A stretch of DNA of 64,000 nt from Myoxocephalus aenaeus (Eukaryota; Chordata; Actinopteri; Perciformes; Cottidae), in the NCBI GenBank assembly GCA_038501785.1, contig JBAMJR010000085.1, positions 2,063,001 through 2,127,000 on the forward strand. The letters run 5' to 3'. Below the pieces are notes generated by a model that was not told the DNA's origin, ran no database searches, and saw nothing but the letters and a program-made list of their open reading frames with translations. Below are positions 46,061-57,799 of the stretch, one piece after another. Position 1 is the stretch's first letter, and each line of letters opens with the position of its first letter. A program made the translations under genes and the position numbers.

Positions 46061-49000
46061 TTATAGCTGGAAGCCTTCCATCGGGGCCTCGCACTGCTGG
46101 AAGAGGAACTGCTGCTGCTGCAGATCGACGGCTGGAGCCAGAGTCGGGTCCTCATCTTCAGTGTTGAAGTAGCGCTCGATCAGGTCGAAGGCTTTCTGGT
46201 AGATTTCCTGGTTCTCGTGTCCCTGTAGGAACTCCAATTTGTCCAGACCTGGGAAGAAGAAGGTGGGGCGTGATTAATTAACAGCCAGACATTTTAATAA
46301 TGTATACAGTTATTTGATCAGCTTTAACTGTCTAACAGCATCAAATGTGAGGATATACTGGTTTTCTCCAGTTTAATATCACAATACAATGAACATCAGT
46401 GGATTTTGTAGTGATGTCTAGAACTACGGAGTAATCATTCAATTAACCAAAATAATTGGCAGATAATTAATGATAACATTAATTGTTAATTGAAGCTGTA
46501 GAAAATGTGCAGTTAATTCAGGGCAAAGATTGACTTCATATGACTTCAAAGCTTTCAGAAAAGTTTACATAACAAGATCCATCATTGTTTACATTTTTGC
46601 TAGATTTCCAGGTTTCCAACTAGTTTTTTCTAATAAGTCTGGTTCTTCCAGTGTAACAGAAAACAATAAACTGCTCACAATGTCGTAAAGTTGTAAAACC
46701 ATGCGTCTTTGATTTGTTTATGTGACCTACATTCTAGATGTGGTGCATAAAACTGAACTCTGGACTCATACAACTAACTAACTACACCTCATGTTCTGAT
46801 CTGTCCACTAATTGACAAACTTACTTGCATTATTCTCAACTGACATTGCAGAATTGCTTAAATGTAACCAGCATGGATTCAATCATTTTAATCAGGTGTC
46901 AGTGTAGACTAACCATAGGCCTCTTCAATTAGTGCACAGTAAGGGTTGATGCCTCCTCCCCTCTTGGCCTCTAGTTCTCCCAGTCGCAGGATGTTCTCTA
47001 GGCCATTTAGAGCCACCTGAACTATTTTGGAGTCCATAAGTGTGAGCAGGTCACACAAAGGTTTTATACACCCTAGATCCACAAGGTGCCTGCAGGAGGG
47101 GGAGAGAGGACAAACACAGGTACAAACATGTATTACTCATTTAAAGCAAATAACTGTCTTTGGCTCAACAATGGACACAAAGCATGATCAGTAACCCACA
47201 CACACACCCTCTCAAAAGATGAAAGTTCACCACAGTCATTATACCAGCTGAAGGACAGTCTCCATACTTCCTTAGACAATTACTACTTCTGTAATTGAAA
47301 GAATTCCTTTTGTCTATATCACAATTTACTAAAATATTTCTGTATTGTGTAATTTGGGGATTTTTCACAATATACAAAAATATTTCTGTATTGTGTCATT
47401 TGGGGATTTTATTTATTTATGTATAGAAAAACTGAAAGAAATGGTGTATATATACCATTTTTTTTCAGTTGTAAAATACAAACTTTAGAGCTTTAAAGCT
47501 AATACACGCCCTAAATAAGAAGAAACAGACTACCACATACCAATACTCTGATTGTAAAAGCCAAACGCTAACACTGAATTATTTCTGATAGTGTGAGTTA
47601 GTCACTAGCTCTTAAAATGTCATCTATTTGAAAAGAATAAGCCACCTCAACTTTAGATATCGTGGTGCACACTGTCTGTATACTCTGTATAAACTGCATC
47701 AGTGGTCTTACCTTATTTGCTCAGCAGAGCCCCCCGAGGTGGCATTGGTAATTGCCCAGGCTGCCTCCTTCCTTGTGCGAAACTCTGCTACCTGCAGGAT
47801 AGTGATTAGAGGAGGCAACAGGCCCGCATCTATCACCATCTAATAAGAGAGGAAAAGACTTCATTAGATGAGGAAATTATCATGTTAACTTTTCAATCTT
47901 AACTTTCCAAGTTATTCACAGACACACACCTGTATTTGTGCTCGGTTCCCTGCGGTGATGTTGGAGATCGTCCAGCAGGCTTCTTTCTTGATGGACTCCT
48001 TCGGGCTACTCAGGAGGTGAAGTAGGGACTGCAGCGCTGAACAGTTCAAAATCACCTAGATGACCACACAAATTACACAGTATAATTAATAGATATTCAT
48101 CTATAAGTATTAAATTACCTTCTCCAAAAGCAGCATAGCTTTATGCGTGTGTACATGGTGCCATTACCTGTGTCTGCAGATCGTCTCCAGTGACGATGTT
48201 CCCAACAGCTCGCAGTGCAGGAGATACAACCTTATAATCTGAGTGCCTGGAACAAAGCAGAATAGTAATGCAGGATCAGATATGTGCCCCCCAGTGTTAG
48301 GATGGCAGCAATTCATATTCTACCTCGAAATACTGTACATAATAACCTCTCCTGAATTTTTCAATTTGTCAGCGCTGGTAATGCATTAGTCAAACTCAAA
48401 TAATGTCTGGAATCATTCACAACACACCCAGATCTTCTCCAACAATTTATATCCGAGTTGTGTAATCTTTGGAAATTGTAAGTAAACATTATGTGCTTAA
48501 AGCCTTACATCAGTAACTCCACCAGCCTGCGACAGACTCCCGAGTCAATAACAGCCTGGATTTTGTCATTGGGGCCATCAGATAGATAAGAGAGTGCCCA
48601 GCATGCATCAGCCAGGATGTCTGTGTCATTGACGAACAGCAGCCAAGACAGCACACTGAGACACGGGGACACCTGTGGAGAAAAAGAAGCAAGATCATGG
48701 TAGTATTAAGTTTAATATGAATGACTGTTTTACAGATAGACATAAGCAACTCCATAAAGTTTGTGACCTTGAAAAGTGATATATGATGTACTTAAGGTAT
48801 GCGAGAGATGTGCTGTTGCCATAGCAACATATTTATCCTGGCAAATTACCTTTGTAAAGTCTGGAGGTGGGTTCTTGCCTCTGCACAAGTTTGACAGCGC
48901 CCACACTGCATTCCTCATCATGGTTAGACGATTCTGTTTGGCCAATAATCTGCAAAAGGAGCATGTTTTACTGAGGATACAGGATCAAATTTACTCTGTA

Positions 49001-50873
49001 TTTTCTAGAGTAATAACAAGATTTAGGAGGAAGACAAAGTTCAAGATTCAAGATATTTTTATTGTCATATGCACAGATAACAGGCAGTTATTCTGTACAA
49101 TGAAAAGCTTATTTTGCTGGGTTCTCCTAACACTGAATTACAATAAACTTTAAGGAAAAAAAATGACAAGTGACATTGAATTGTTACTTACTGCACCAGG
49201 GAAGGCAGAATGTTGCAGTCTATGACAAAGTCTCTGCATTCTGTGCTATCGCCTGCTATGTTTCCCAAGGCCCACACTGCCTGAGGGGGAAAGCGATTAT
49301 ACAGGTCAGTCAATAAACACAATTAAAATGTACAATATTCAATAGCAGGATTATGTTTTATCCAACCAGCCGGTTATATAAATACTATGTTGTTATTGAC
49401 ATCAGTAAGTTATAATAGAGCAGTCAGTGGGAAGTGTTTACAAGAAAAAAGCCTGGTGTGTCTGAATTCTCCCTACCTGTTCCTGTACGTCTTCAAAATC
49501 CGAGTTGAGCATCTCTATGAAAATGGGCACAGCTCCTGCCTGGATTACCACCCGAGTCTGATGGGATGTGCCTGATGCAATGTTGGTCAACACCCATGCA
49601 GCCTCAAACTGAAAGAACAGTCAAAATATACAATATGTAATACACATTCACTCTGCACGGTCGCCACACAGCAAAAGAGGCCCTTCTCAAAAGACATACA
49701 CTTTAGATTAATTGATGACTCTAAATTGCCCGTAGGTGTGAATGGGAAAACAGTATCTTTACTAAGACATTCTGAGGAAATGTACCTGCAATGTGCAGTT
49801 TTCGCTCCTTTTCAGGAACTCAACAAAGCGCTCCACCACCCCTGAAGTGGCAATGACTTCATCAATGGGTGGGTTGGGTTCTAAGACAGAGTAGAGATGC
49901 ACAATATGACAAAAATGAATACAGCAATACTTTTTACATTTATTCTAGTATTCAAAATTACATGATAAAATGTTCCTTTCATTGTCAACTTCCATTTATT
50001 AGTTTTTCTGAAGAAAGTTGTCTGTGTAACTGGTTTTCTACTTCATAGAATGTATGCATAAAACTATGTATAATTCACCATGTAAAAGGCTTTCAATTGT
50101 CATCCAGCTCTCATAACAAAAAGGTATCCATGAGGAATTTTGGCAATATATGGCACCCTTACCTTTAGAAAGGAGCTTCCTAAAGCGCTGAGTGCCTATT
50201 AGCTGCTGTTCAGGAGTACTGGCAAATATCATTTGAGTCATGTCTTCAGAGATCACCCCACCCTGCACGGCACAAATATGGAAATGTTATCAACACAGAA
50301 GAAATGTGGTCTTGTGACTTCATATGTGCTGTGCATGGTGGCACTGCATGTAGGTTAGATGGATAGCAGGATTATTTTCGATTCTCATTTTACCGTGAGT
50401 GGGTCCATGTTGTTAGCCTGGGACTCCAGGTAGCCGCTATCAGCCATCCCATCGTCCTCTGGGAGGCCATCATCATCCACTGTGGCAACATTCCTCCTCT
50501 TAAAGAGCTACAATAGAATAATATTTAAATAAGTATATTTCCTCTTCATCGTTACATTGTTAGGAACACAGCATGGATTCAAGTTTCCTCCCTGACATTA
50601 ACAATGCTGGCAGGACATAATTTCATAATCATGAAGGTTGTTTAAATTAAATCTACCTGGAGGACAATGCTACCTCCATAATAAAAAAATATTCAAACTC
50701 ATCCTCTGCCGAGGAGTTCTACAATACTTCCTCCACACTTTGCTCACCTGTTCATCCTTCTTCTGTTTGCGAAGCTGTAGGCCTTCCTCTTCCCTCCTTC
50801 TTCTCATTTCATCTGTGTTGAGGGACTTGTTCTTGTAGCTCTTAAGGCGTGCATTGTCCTTACCCTGACTCAT
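46061..50873 (-). CDS. kpna1: Importin subunit alpha (kpna1 type)
   Basis: Nuclear import adaptor that binds classical NLS cargo and importin beta. Thirteen coding exons: 50873-50748, 50507-50394, 50262-50163, 49880-49786, 49608-49477, 49280-49192, 48949-48850, 48672-48509, 48246-48168, 48055-47930, 47839-47712, 47089-46914, 46248-46061. They sum to 1617 bases, that is 538 aa, which matches human KPNA1. An IBB domain (about residues 10-50) has the basic clusters RRRREEEGLQLRKQKK and LFKRRN. Ten-odd armadillo repeats follow with the W..N pairs that line the NLS groove: AWVLTN, WALGN, WALSN, CWALSY, CWTISN, AWAITN. The C-terminus CEAPMEGFQL and the NVAT linker after the IBB favour KPNA1 over KPNA5/6. 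A 5' non-coding exon probably ends at a donor near 51560. Confidence 0.97.
49035..49135. repeat. Dispersed repeat fragment in a kpna1 intron
   Basis: TTCAAGATATTTTTATTGTC, then ATGCACAG, then ACAATGAAAAGCTT. This resembles a short tail widespread in fish genomes. Class not assigned. Confidence 0.4.
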
Positions 50874-51399
50874 TGTGAAGCCTAGAGAGAAACAGAAATA
50901 CATGTTATCTAGACGCTTAGGAGAAAATCTTTTAACTTCACAATCTGGAATTGAAGGACAGAAAATCCTATTGACACCAACAATTGTATAACAATGCATG
51001 CATGTCTGTAGCGTTACATTTCTTTAGCCAAAGTATATTAGTTCCCTCCTCCAGTTTTATGCATGTGTCAATTAAGGATTACCAAAACAATCACAAGTCA
51101 AACTGACATATGTAAACGGTAACTGTAGTTCACATAGGGCAACAGCCTCTCAGCAAAGAGTTCAACAAATTGGGGCATCGAAGGATACTCGCTAGCTCGC
51201 TGCTTAGCTTTATGTGACTTGACACGGCGTGATTAACAAACAACCAAATACATCAGTATCTAATGCTCCGGTGAGCGGCTTCCCCTTATCGATCCACGAA
51301 TCAGCAGAACACAAAACGATATCAAAATGAACGAAGAATAGGCCCACGGGAGGGCAACACTTCGTCAGTTCCCGTTAGCTAACGTCAGAGCCCTTGTTA

Positions 51400-51600
51400 G
51401 CTCAATCAACTACCGAAAGCTAGCTGGCGTTAGCTTCGACATGTAACGCGACAGACCTGTGTTTCTCAAATGTTACCAACATTAAGAATCAAATTAGCTT
51501 CTCATTACAAAGCATTATCACACATATACTCATACATATACGTAATTATTTTTAACTGACCTGTCAAAATGGGCTCTGTAATCCCCTTGTTATTCGCTAG
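51400..51600 (-). promoter_or_regulatory. Likely kpna1 promoter and 5' non-coding exon
   Basis: On the minus strand a segment ending TTTTGACAG meets the donor GTCAGTT near 51560, well upstream of the coding start at 50873. The surroundings are richer in CG than the introns. Confidence 0.45.
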
Positions 51601-52572
51601 GCCACCGTTTGTACAGCCGTCGCCGGTCGGTATGATACTGCGCATGCGTGATATCAAACACCGCCCCCCCTCCAACAATTCCCCCGCACTTATTTACACT
51701 CCGCCCCACCCACGCGCCGCTTCTGCTTCGTAAATGGCTAAACCAACTTCTTCCTTTGAAAACAAAACATGCTATACGCTTTAGTTCAGTTGTAGAGTTA
51801 ACATACACAATACATATTTGACTGTACAGCAATACTGCAGGGTGCAGACTTTATTTGCAGAAACACCCGCAGTGGAAATAGGCAGTTACGCACAGCACGC
51901 AGCAACTTAAACGACCCGTGCAGGGATTAAACGTAGCTGAAGCATTAAAAAAAAGACAACTTCAAGGAGTAGGCGTGCAACCGTCGGCCCCTCAGTTGTA
52001 TGAACGAGCAGTGCTAAGTGCAGTGCAGGTGTTGTGAAAGTTGCTTGAACATTTAATAGTGATACAGTTGTAAAGTGTGCCAGACACGCTCCGATGCCAG
52101 CGCTCATCAGGTGGAGGCGGGGCTCGTCTGGGGAGCTACTCCGACAACAAATAACAACACCAGCTGCAGATGAAAACAACCAGCAGCGATGACAAACAGA
52201 TACAACTAGTATCATAACGATCATTATTCTCGTTGTACAACAAACCCACTCTTTGCCACTACCATCATCGCAGGCTAATAAAAAATAAAAAATAAAAATA
52301 CATGGTATGGTAAGAATAACGTAGGACATAGGTAGAACAGGAGGAAGAAAACAAGTAAGCAGAATAATGTACCAACAACAACAACACTATTATTAATGAT
52401 AATTATCAAGGGACACAGGTTGTGAGGAGATGATAAAAGAGCAAAGCAAACACACAAAGGTAATATAGGAACACAAAATCATCAGATAAATAGCAGGCAA
52501 CTAATTACCATTAAAATGTCCAGACATAAAAGCTACAGTTTTTTTTCTTGTATTTACATGTTCATCATGTTC

Positions 52573-52608
<36 letters not shown>

Positions 52609-52661
52609 GTTATCTGTTTTATATGCATACACACTTGACAACATGTGTGTCTGTGTGTGTT

Positions 52662-52664
<3 letters not shown>

Positions 52665-52738
<74 letters not shown>
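52665..52738. repeat. GT microsatellite
   Basis: About 37 GT units; complementary to the CA run 165 bases downstream. Confidence 0.97.
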
Positions 52739-52739
<1 letters not shown>

Positions 52740-52876
52740 ATAAGATCATATTTTTTGCAGGTAGGCAAAAAGGCAAATCATGCATTAACTCTGTCTGATC
52801 TTTTAGCACTTCAATACAACAGGTGCCCTATCTGAAAAATTTGGAAGCCATCAGATGTGTGCGTGCGTGTGTGTAT

Positions 52877-52897
52877 GGGGGGGGGGGGGGGGGGGGG
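52877..52897. repeat. G homopolymer
   Basis: 21 G in a row, followed directly by the CA/CGCA run. Confidence 0.95.
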
Positions 52898-52900
52898 CAT

Positions 52901-52905
52901 ACACA

Positions 52906-52982
<77 letters not shown>
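52901..52982. repeat. CA microsatellite with CGCA start
   Basis: Several GCAC units pass into about 30 CA units. Confidence 0.97.
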
Positions 52983-52985
<3 letters not shown>

Positions 52986-53259
52986 ACAACCACAATGCAT
53001 ATCAATTATTGTGTTGTAAGGCCTGTCACAATTTAAGAGACTGAATAGCTGATACAAACATCATCCATCATCAATAATACAGGTTTCTGAGATGAAAGAA
53101 AACCCTCGAAATTGCTTTTTTTCTCTCCCTCCAGACACCTGTCAACAATCTGTCGCCAGACTTTTGGATACAAACATTGTTGCACTTTAAAACCACTCAC
53201 GTCTACAAATACGAGACTCTCCAACAAACGCACAAACTCTGCGAAATTTTTCATCCAAA

Positions 53260-53760
53260 ATGACAACAACGCAAAGACAAGTCGTGGCCCAGAGCTCGCT
53301 CCTCGCTGCTGAGGGCTGCTTCGACATGTGGCATGACTACATGAACCTGGCCACGCTGCTGGAGAGGCTGTGCGACGACGGCAAGGGGGCCCCCGGAGAC
53401 ACCGAGGAGGACCTAAAGAAAGACGCAGCAGCAGCACCTTGGAGCCACGTCCAAACCTCTCGGCGGGAGAGCTGCAAAAACTCCATCGAGACTAGTTCCG
53501 TCAGCAGCCTGTCCGGCCTCTCAGACAGCAGCTGCAGCGGGACCTCCTCGGGCTACTGTCGCTTCTGTAAGCAGAACGGGGAGTCTGCACGGGTGTACCG
53601 GTCACACAACCTGAAATCAGACGACGGGAAAGTCATGTGCCCCATCCTCTGGAACTACACCTGTCCCATCTGTGAGGCCACCGGGGACCACGCGCACACA
53701 CGCCGGTACTGTCCGCAGGCGCGGCGGGAAGAGGCTCCGAGGACGCTGCCGTGGTTCTAG
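53260..53760 (+). CDS. nanos3: Nanos-family RNA-binding zinc-finger protein (nanos3-like)
   Basis: Translational repressor of the Nanos family, acting with Pumilio and the CCR4-NOT deadenylase in germ cells. It is a single exon of 166 aa, intronless as is usual for vertebrate nanos genes. Near residues 20-33 CFDMWHDYMNLATL matches the NOT1-interacting motif. The C-terminal half has two CCHC zinc knuckles: C-x2-C-x12-H-x10-C from CRFC to VMC, then C-x2-C-x7-H-x4-C from CPIC to RYC. HTRRYCP and the short tail ending LPWF favour nanos3 over nanos1/2. A Ser-rich linker (about 65-100) separates the domains. The start is the first ATG of the frame (AAAATGAC). nanos1 or nanos2 is possible but less likely. 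Confidence 0.9.
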   Translation: MTTTQRQVVAQSSLLAAEGCFDMWHDYMNLATLLERLCDDGKGAPGDTEEDLKKDAAAAPWSHVQTSRRESCKNSIETSSVSSLSGLSDSSCSGTSSGYCRFCKQNGESARVYRSHNLKSDDGKVMCPILWNYTCPICEATGDHAHTRRYCPQARREEAPRTLPWF

Positions 53761-53791
53761 GAGCTGGTGACGGACCGGCTGATGAAAAGAC

Positions 53792-53799
53792 TGTAAATA
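53792..53799 (+). promoter_or_regulatory. Pumilio-type response element in the nanos 3' UTR
   Basis: TGTAAATA fits UGUANAUA and lies 32 bases after the stop codon. No GCACTT (miR-430 seed) was seen between the stop and the poly(A) signal near 54128. Confidence 0.5.
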
Positions 53800-54139
53800 A
53801 TTACCAAAACATGTTTTGGTCATGTGTTCATGATTGCGTAGACTCACTCGTGTGGCTTCCCAAGTTTGAAGTGAAATGTTTGACGTTGTTGTTGTTGTTG
53901 TTGTTGTTGCTTTTGCATTGATGTGCGTTAGTGTCATTCTGCTGCAGACCGTCTGCTCTGCTACGGGGAGCATATATACATATCAATATGTATAGTTAGT
54001 TAGTCAACACCAACCTTTTCCAACGTATACTTAAAACAAAAAAATCAAACATCGAAAAACTCAAGTGGCAAGAAGACATTTTGGAAACTGCAAAACAAAA
54101 CATATCTTTTTTTGTACAAGTTATCAAGAATAAAGATGT

Positions 54140-55080
54140 GAAAAGATGCACTCTTGTTGTTGTTGTGTTTGCTTTAAGGTTCAACACAGGCAACTGGTTA
54201 TTTGGCTTGACAGGTTGTTGAAATTTATGGATGAGAAAGAAACCATATGTTTTCAAATCTAAATGTGCAAATAATCTAGCTTTAATTTACAAAATTAAAT
54301 GACTGAAGTACTTTTAAGTGATTCAGTTGTAATTGGTACAGTTAGATAACTTTTCTAATTGCAAAATCAAGTCAGAGTTTCATAACTGACTATTACATAA
54401 TCATAAAAGAACCAACTCTGGCCCCACCTGCTGCTTTGATCATCAGGTGATACATTGCTGTTACTAAACAGGTGAACAATGACCCAAATCAAGGGAGTGT
54501 TCAATCATAGATCCTATATCCTTTGATTACTTTAACTGATACTTTAAGATTAATATAAATGGTGTGGCTGAGTGAGGAGTAGGTTATTTTACCTTTTTCA
54601 TTTACTGTTGGTTTAGTTTAACAATAACAATGAAGGGTCATGTGCTTTTGTATGTACAATCCGAATCTGTGAAGCAATAAGTAAAACATACATTATTTCC
54701 CTCTGAGACATGGAAATACGCAAGTAAAGTACAAGTACCTCAAAATTGAACTCCAATACAACACTTGAGGATAATTATTACTTTCTACTATTTCATAAGA
54801 GGTACACTTGAGTAATTAAATGTCACCCTTTCATACAGTTCTTCATAGATGACACCTGCTGGGCCACAAACAGGTTTGATTGGATGAAACAGACCTGTTA
54901 CCAAACATGATAATCATACAGGCACAAAGTCCAGCTTTTATAAATGTTTATAATTCAGTTATGCGGATAATAATTAAATAGGCCATATTTTTTAATCATC
55001 TATTTGTTTACTCATTTGAAAACCAAGGACACAAGGAGAGCGTCTACTAACACTGACTATGTAAGGTTCAAACAGGTACA
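54140..55080. other. Intergenic region between nanos and the membrane-protein pair
   Basis: AT-rich, no gene or clear repeat recognised. Confidence 0.6.
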
Positions 55081-55089
55081 CGTGCAGCC

Positions 55090-55203
55090 GTGTCATAAAA
55101 GCCGGCTGTTACACAAGCTGCTCTTTTTAACGCAAACAAAAGCCACTCCTCGGCAGCAGTCTTTGTGTTCCACTCGCTGTCATTCAGGAAGGCAGAAGAA
55201 GCG
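55090..55203 (+). promoter_or_regulatory. TATA-like box and 5' non-coding exon of the first TspO-like gene
   Basis: ATAAAAG near 55097 is followed by a leader that ends GAAGAAGCG at the donor GTAAGT (55204). The matching acceptor TTTTAG ends at 55332, 14 bases before the start codon at 55347. Confidence 0.5.
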
Positions 55204-55346
55204 GTAAGTCAAAAGCTTCTTTATTCAGCTGATTTTAAGAATGAACTATCAACACATTGTTCAAAGCTGCTGGACAAACTTGTTATCTTTCACTTCATAC
55301 TGTGTTTTAATTCATGATACTGGTGCTTTTAGATAACTCTTCCACA

Positions 55347-57788
55347 ATGCCGCCAAATCACAACATAAGCCTGGTGATTGCCATCGCGCTGGCATTGCTC
55401 TTCTTCATCATCACTATGGTGTTCACTGGTCTGTCAGGGGTGGGAGCATGTAAGTGTTAATGCTCTACTTGATATTTTGGTATTTCATATAAAACTGAAG
55501 AAATAAGGTTGCATCCTTTGATCCTTTTTGTATCGCAATAACTTGTATAATAGTTTTGTATCTGTTTTATTGGAATCTGTATCTTTTGTGAATTTGTGTC
55601 CCACAGATCCATTTTTGTCGACGACCGCTAACATTTCAGATGAGTTTGGAACCCAGATCACACCAGCAGGATGGACTTTTACAATCTGGTCGATCATTTA
55701 CATCTTTCTGGCTTTAGTGTTGGTGTACCTCCTCTCCGGCTTCTTTAGAAAGTAAGAATTAGCTGAAACGGGTTTTCCCCAGTTGTCTTTATGTCCTATG
55801 TAGTATATTGTATGCTGACGCAAGCGTTCCCCTCTGTAATTTTCTTTCCTTAGGAATGCATACGGTTACGTCTACTGCAGCCCGGCTATTTTGCCACATG
55901 GATTTTTTTTGGTTTGGTGCTTGAATCTGACCCTCAATACTTCATGGTTGTTCCTATGGGACAGAAAGTGAGTTGGGACCTTTTCTTTATTTACTTCAAC
56001 TGAAATCTATCTGTAATATATTTCATAGCCTTGAGAAACTATCTTTAGGAAGCGGGTGCAGGCAAATAATTGGCTTCAAGTGTATTTGAAGCACAATCTT
56101 CAATGAAAAATGGTAATTCCTATTCAGGCTCAAGGGCATGTTCGAGCCTCATGCGGTCATAATCTGGAGTAGTGGACATATCGGTTTTAAAGTGCCAATG
56201 TGCTTTTGTCTGAGCTAATGTACTGAGCTAATGTGCTTGACCCAAGTACATTATGCTAATGTACTTGGGGCTGTGCTTATGCATGTCCTTGTATATTTGT
56301 CATCAACCTGCCAGGGACTGCAGTTGAAAATTAGCGTGTGTGGCTAAATCTGGAACATTAACATGAGGAACTCCCCATTGTCCCTTCCTAAATAAAACAG
56401 ACAAAACATGATCATCCCGGCGTGAAAGAAAACAGCATTGGCTGACACACTGAAACATTTAACAAGGATTTTGAGTCTCTAGTCCACCTGACCGGTATGT
56501 CTTTAAAGGTCACAGGGTAAAATATAGGTCATCACCTACAATTAATGAGATACATTTTTAGCATGAATGTATAGAGGACAAGTTGAGTGAAAAAGTAAAG
56601 GAATATTGGAAGGCTAATGTATATGTCAGACATACAGCTACTTCAAATTGATGTGTGTCATTTTTACATAAAGACAGTGTTGTTGCCGTAAAGATGTTAT
56701 GGCCAAGAGACAAATGTGTGATGTGTGCAGACATAATCACTGCAATAGAATACATTGATTATTCTATGAACATTTTTTTTTTTTTATCCCAAAAGGTTGA
56801 TGCCTACTGCACTGGCTTTCCTCATCCTAATCGCCTTGAGTAACTACGCCCTGATATTCTTCTCCTGCCATAGTCTCCACATCTATGGAGAATGGCTCAA
56901 CAAGTACCACAAAGTAGACCTGTGGCTTCACCGTGTGTTGGTTAGTACAGTGGGGCGGCTCAATGGCAAGCTTGTTTGCCTGCAGCAACATCTTCTGTGT
57001 CAACTCTGCACACGTCTCTAAGTCTTTTCTGTTGTCCCTATTACAGGTTCAGAATGGTATTGCCATATATGCAACATGGACAACCATTGCATCCCTCGTC
57101 AACCTGACCATCGTGCTAGATCATGATGCAAATATGTCCCCGGCGGACGCTGCCACCGTCTCACTCTCGGTTTTGACTATAGTGTTGTCTGCGTGGTACG
57201 TGCGTAGTAGAAAACTCAGCATTATTTTTCACAAGTTCATAAAAAGTTTTAAAAAAATGCATGTCTGGAGCAAATGTGTTGTGTTTCTCGCAGGTTTTTC
57301 CTAGAAAACTTTGTCCTTGACAAATATGTGAGGTACATCCTGTCCATTTACCCCGCTGTGATCTGGGCGTTGACGGGGGTCTTCATGAAAAACAACGATG
57401 CTGCGGATCCTAGTCGCAATAACATCTTCTTTAGTGAGGAACTTTTTAAACCTTCTTAATCAATCTCAATTACATCCCCTGGATGCTTTATGTATTTATG
57501 CATTCACTATTCCACAAATACTGCATAATTTGTGTTTGATTGATTTTTAACATACATAAAAGGTATCAAACCCAACTACAGGGAACAGACAGTATGCACA
57601 CTAATGCTTCTCTCTGATATTTTCTTTCCACTACAGCTGTCCTCTTGGCCTTAGCCTGTATCTTGTGTGCTGCACGGGTGGGTTTGGTCACTTGGAGGCT
57701 CATCAAAAATCCATTTTACGAAGATCTCAGCCCAGACAGCATGTCTCCGATGGAGATCGCTGAGAACCAGAAAAAGATATTTCAGTAA
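55347..57788 (+). CDS. TspO-like multi-pass membrane protein, copy 1
   Basis: Uncharacterised fish membrane protein. Exons are 55347-55449, 55607-55751, 55854-55967, 56796-56940, 57047-57195, 57294-57433 and 57637-57788; the phases agree throughout and the sum is 948 bases, 315 aa. There are about eight hydrophobic segments, near residues 8-30, 60-82, 90-118, 122-144, 170-195, 203-222, 230-250 and 266-287. ITPAGWTFTIWSIIYI resembles the first helix signature of TspO/MBR tryptophan-rich sensory proteins (PxxW.F..W...Y), and Trp residues recur in several helices. I recall similar zebrafish proteins only as si: clone-named genes, of the si:ch211-161h7.5 kind. Ligand and function are unknown. Poly(A) signal at 58166-58171. 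Confidence 0.85.
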
Positions 57789-57799
57789 AAATGTTTTAT

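Larger units (their letters stand above)
51620..53259. other. Intergenic region between kpna1 and nanos, rich in simple repeats
   Basis: No gene recognised. Contains a TTA run (52575-52606), a long GT run (52665-52738), 21 consecutive G (52877-52897) and a long CA run (52901-52982). The last ~150 bases are presumably nanos 5' UTR and promoter. Confidence 0.7.

Noticed and set aside
48776..49153. 125-codon plus-strand frame
   Set aside because: Antisense to kpna1 exon 48850-48949 and adjoining introns.
52548..53057. Frames of alternating Cys-Val or Thr-His
   Set aside because: Translation of GT, CA and G runs.
53033..53437. 134-codon frame on the minus strand
   Set aside because: Antisense shadow of nanos and its leader.
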